Shown here piece after piece: positions 44,421 through 47,150 of a stretch of 47,150 nucleotides of DNA. Under the pieces are notes generated by a model. It was not told the DNA's origin. It made no database searches and saw only the letters and a list, made by a program, of their open reading frames with translations. The stretch covers positions 1 through 47,150 of the forward strand of contig JABANP010000419.1 of the NCBI GenBank assembly GCA_013115135.1, read 5' to 3'. The translations under genes were made by a program, and so were the position numbers. The DNA is from Perkinsus olseni (lineage: Eukaryota > Perkinsozoa > Perkinsida > Perkinsidae). Every line of letters starts with the position of its first letter. Within the stretch, counting starts at the first letter, position 1.

Positions 44421-45472
44421 TGAGAGACTCAACAGCTTTCAACCGGTTCATACTCGAAGTCGACATTGGTGCAACCTAGCTCAATAGCAATGGCAAGTCT
44501 GAAGAGGTGACGCTGCCGCGGTGTGGCCCCGTAGGCGCGTGACGCAATCTAACATAATCCCAGGGGAAAACATGGAGCGTCACCAGTGAGATTCACCAGT
44601 CACCGTCACCAATGGACCCTGCCGGAGGTATAGGAGACAGGAAGGGTGGATTCAGATGAGGACGCCCAACTTACGGTGCGTCAGCTCAGATACTCGGTGG
44701 TGTTTCATCATCAGATGTATCGAACACGGACTGATGTAGAATTGAGACATGCGTTTGCTCCAGGAGAGCCCCATAAGAGGGTAAGACGAGGTGAGTCTGC
44801 CAATGCTCTCAGCGAACGCACGTTGCCGCCAATCCTTGTGATAGGGAGTGACCTCAACGAGGAGAGTGCCCCATTCTTCCCTTTATGCTGCCCTTTACTG
44901 GGCAAACCGCTGGGCGAGTTGGCATCTTGCATGCAGGCTGAACCGGTTCTGAATCCTGCAGTCACTGACGGCATTCGTTCAATACACAGTTACTCTCGGC
45001 GGACGTGGTAGTGTGCTAGATTTGCCGTTGGGACCGCTCTTCAAATTTCTAGCTACAGTGGGTCATTCAGATACCCTATTCACCGAAGAAAAGGCGAATC
45101 ACATCTTCTATTACGATCGGTTCGGTAGGACACCCCCAGGGTGTCACCCTGGCACATGTGCGATGCCTCCACTCTCAGAGTCCGTTACACCTCGTCAATG
45201 CTTGAATCAGTCGCGCGTAAAGGATCGCTCGAAACCTAGCGCACAGCACTCTTGCGCTAGAGTGTCTCATACCGCGGCAAAATCGGAGACGGAAAGCTAA
45301 GATGAAATTAATCGACCGATATTCCCGTCGCTACTCCCAACGATTGAACCAGAGCACCACAATGCTCTCGGGATGATACAGACATTCTAGGGGCGGGAAC
45401 ACCCCAAAAACGAAGTGACGACCGTGGGGCAACATTCAACGAAGGTTTCAAATGAATCGGTACAAGTCGGAG
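44421..45472. other. Intergenic, right copy of the duplication
   Basis: Identical in content to 42217-43268. I saw no differences between the two copies in this part. Confidence 0.5.
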
Positions 45473-46510
45473 TTACACCTCGCTAAGCATGAGGGACCCC
45501 TCGATAGGATGACTATCCCTCACCGCACTGTGAACCTTCTTCAGCGTGTCGCGTGTCCAATCCCAGAGCTCATGGCGCATCGTCTCATTGCAGGTCCACC
45601 AATGGGCCGTATCTCGCTCCCAGTCCGCACGGAGTCCCACCGGGACATAGTACCTGATAGGCGAGGGCGAGCGTACCCCAAGACAACTGGGAAATCTGGC
45701 CAAGCGAAGGACTCACCCGTCCGTGGCGACTTGAGCATCAACAGCCGGCCTGAGGAGCGGCATAGCACCAAGAGTCGCGTTGTACGCAAGCCAGCTGGGA
45801 AAACTCTTGACAAATTTTGAGAAATCTGTGTGAACTGCCCCTGGATGGGCGACGTTAACTATGATCTTGTTGGGGTGGCTCTTGCCAAAGCGCCTGACGA
45901 GCTCGCGACCGAAGAGGATGTTGGCGAGTTTACTAGTCCCATAGGCCGCGCTGGATACGAAGGCATCCGCAGTAACGTTGTATCGAATACCCTCAGGATA
46001 TGACCACATATGGGAAACGCTGGCAGTGATGACCACTCGTACCTGTCCTGGGGCCCTCAGCACTAATGGAGTGAGCAACTCGAAGAGGTAGGCGTGACCG
46101 AGATGATGAGTAGCCATCATCCACTCTATACCATCGGGGTTAGCAACGTAAGTCTCAGCTCGTTTGCCTGCATTCAACAGGAGAATATCGAAATGGTCAA
46201 TACCAGCCTTCGATAGTGCTTTAACAAAGCTTCTTATACTGTCATAGTTGGAGAGATCCAAGGGTGCAGGGGCCAAGACCTGACCTGGGATAGAGGAGGT
46301 TATTTTATCCAACCTCTCTCGGCTGCCTCGGATACCCACGACCACTTTAGCACCGCGGGAAGCAAGAATCCTGGCAGACTCAAAACCAATACCACTGGAG
46401 GCTCCTGTGATGAGTACCACTTTATCAGATAAATCATTTGGTATATCATACTGTGTGAAATCCTCTTCATGTGCTCTGTTGCAGTATCGGCAACTGTTGA
46501 GAGCCGCCAT
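45473..46510 (-). CDS. SDR-I: short-chain dehydrogenase with damaged or replaced N-terminus
   Basis: Exons 46510-45717 and 45653-45473, intron 63 nt; the body is the same as in SDR-H. Upstream of the core the frame is different: a good membrane anchor starting at an ATG at 46572 (SILPTIVSILVLLVAILYGV) is one base out of frame with the SDR body, and I found no intron that restores it. The only in-frame ATG is at 46510, giving a short soluble N-terminus (MAALNSCRYCNRAHEEDF) and about 324 residues. Either this is a recently broken gene or a soluble variant. A sequencing error near 46455-46480 would also explain it. Confidence 0.6.
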
Positions 46511-46642
46511 ACACCGTAGAGTATGGCAACCAGTAACACGAGGATGGACACTATAGTAGGGAGGATGGACATGAGGAGGACGGGGAAGAACACGGGTATC
46601 CCTGTTGGAGATGTCACGGCATACTCGCGGCTTGGACACCAC

Positions 46643-47150
46643 GTAATGGACTGCTCAAGCTCGAATTGTCGAAGATGCCCCAGTTAGGTGACAAGGCCCT
46701 CAACAAAATTCATCACTAGACTCTCCTGGAGCCAGCTAGAACCGCGGCAATCAGAAATTTGGCACTCCAAAAGTTGAAAATCGAAATGTTCAACGTACTC
46801 CAGGATCTCGCAGCAATTTTGTCTCGGGCAATTGTCTTCGACACGACCGCGAGCAGTCGGGAACAAACGCACAACACTGTTGCGTTACCCGTATCGTGCT
46901 GCCACGGTTAAGAACAAGAGCTTGAACGCTGAGATGATGGCGGGGCAGGTATATGGTGTACTCACTGTTGTTATACATGATTGAGCACTCAAAAAACGAA
47001 AACGACGTCTAGAAAAGTGAATGCCCTTCCGTCTTGGAACGTAGTGATGTCAATAAGCTCCAAAGTCTCTTCATAAGCAATGGAATTTCACACCAACGTA
47101 GAGCGAAAACCTCAGAAAAACTCGATTAAACTCAGTACTATTAAAATGTA
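46643..47150. other. Array edge, no gene seen
   Basis: Upstream of SDR-I. Frames at 46684-46872 and 46790-46978 (minus) lack support. The promoter of SDR-I would lie here. Confidence 0.4.

Larger units (their letters stand above)
41842..46249. repeat. 2,204-bp tandem segmental duplication
   Basis: Left unit 41842-44045 and right unit 44046-46249 align base for base at an offset of 2,204. I see three substitutions: 43346/45550 (exon 2, Asn to Asp), 43486/45690 (intron) and 43551/45755 (exon 1). Identity runs on at the junction to about 44251/46455 because the SDR core is the same in G, H and I. The unit contains the start of one SDR gene, the whole intergenic stretch and the body of the next. 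Confidence 0.95.

Overview
The window looks like nuclear DNA of a protist with motile cilia. Protein-coding genes are split by many very short GT-AG introns (mostly 35-60 nt), base composition is near 50% GC, and the recognisable genes include two kinds of ciliary protein, a nuclear-encoded mitochondrial Fe-S assembly factor and families of lineage-specific secreted or GPI-anchor-like proteins. I infer an alveolate, most plausibly a Perkinsus-like organism; this is an inference from gene style, not a database match. Exon models below were built by hand: an exon chain is accepted only where splice sites, reading phase and (where possible) family similarity agree.

Layout. 0-9.9 kb is sparse: a 33-bp minisatellite that encodes a mucin-like Thr/Ser/Pro repeat on the minus strand, a small multi-exon gene, a decayed gene, a two-exon secreted/anchored protein, two unrecognised minus-strand multi-exon genes packed 28 bp apart, and a short gene with a PGPGTY motif. 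10.1-14.0 kb is a compact, solid cluster: adenine phosphoribosyltransferase and, diverging from it across 122 bp, a sperm-tail PG-rich repeat (STPGR) protein, followed by a dynein axonemal assembly factor 1 (DNAAF1/LRRC50/ODA7) gene. 14.9-20.3 kb holds three related minus-strand genes of an unrecognised family, one apparently intact and two disrupted; a mitochondrial IscA/ISCA2-type gene and a probable membrane-protein gene lie between them on the plus strand. 21.2-24.2 kb has a tandem pair of intronless cysteine-rich secreted proteins with GPI-anchor-like tails. 24.4-28.2 kb has an auxin-efflux-carrier-type (AEC) transporter, a SET-domain methyltransferase and a small mitochondrial-type protein, all on the minus strand.

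28.4-46.6 kb is the most striking part: nine short-chain dehydrogenase/reductase (SDR) genes, all on the minus strand and all with one intron at the same position (after the second base of a Gly codon, about 58 residues from the C-terminus). Eight of them share a nearly identical stretch of about 280 bp that encodes the Rossmann/NAD(P)-binding core, while membrane anchors, substrate-side halves and flanks differ. The last part contains a 2,204-bp tandem duplication whose crossover lies inside that shared core. It created a chimeric gene (SDR-H) and left an end gene (SDR-I) whose original N-terminus is out of frame. The array reads as a diversity-generating gene cluster in which recombination in the cofactor-binding core exchanges N-termini and substrate lobes.
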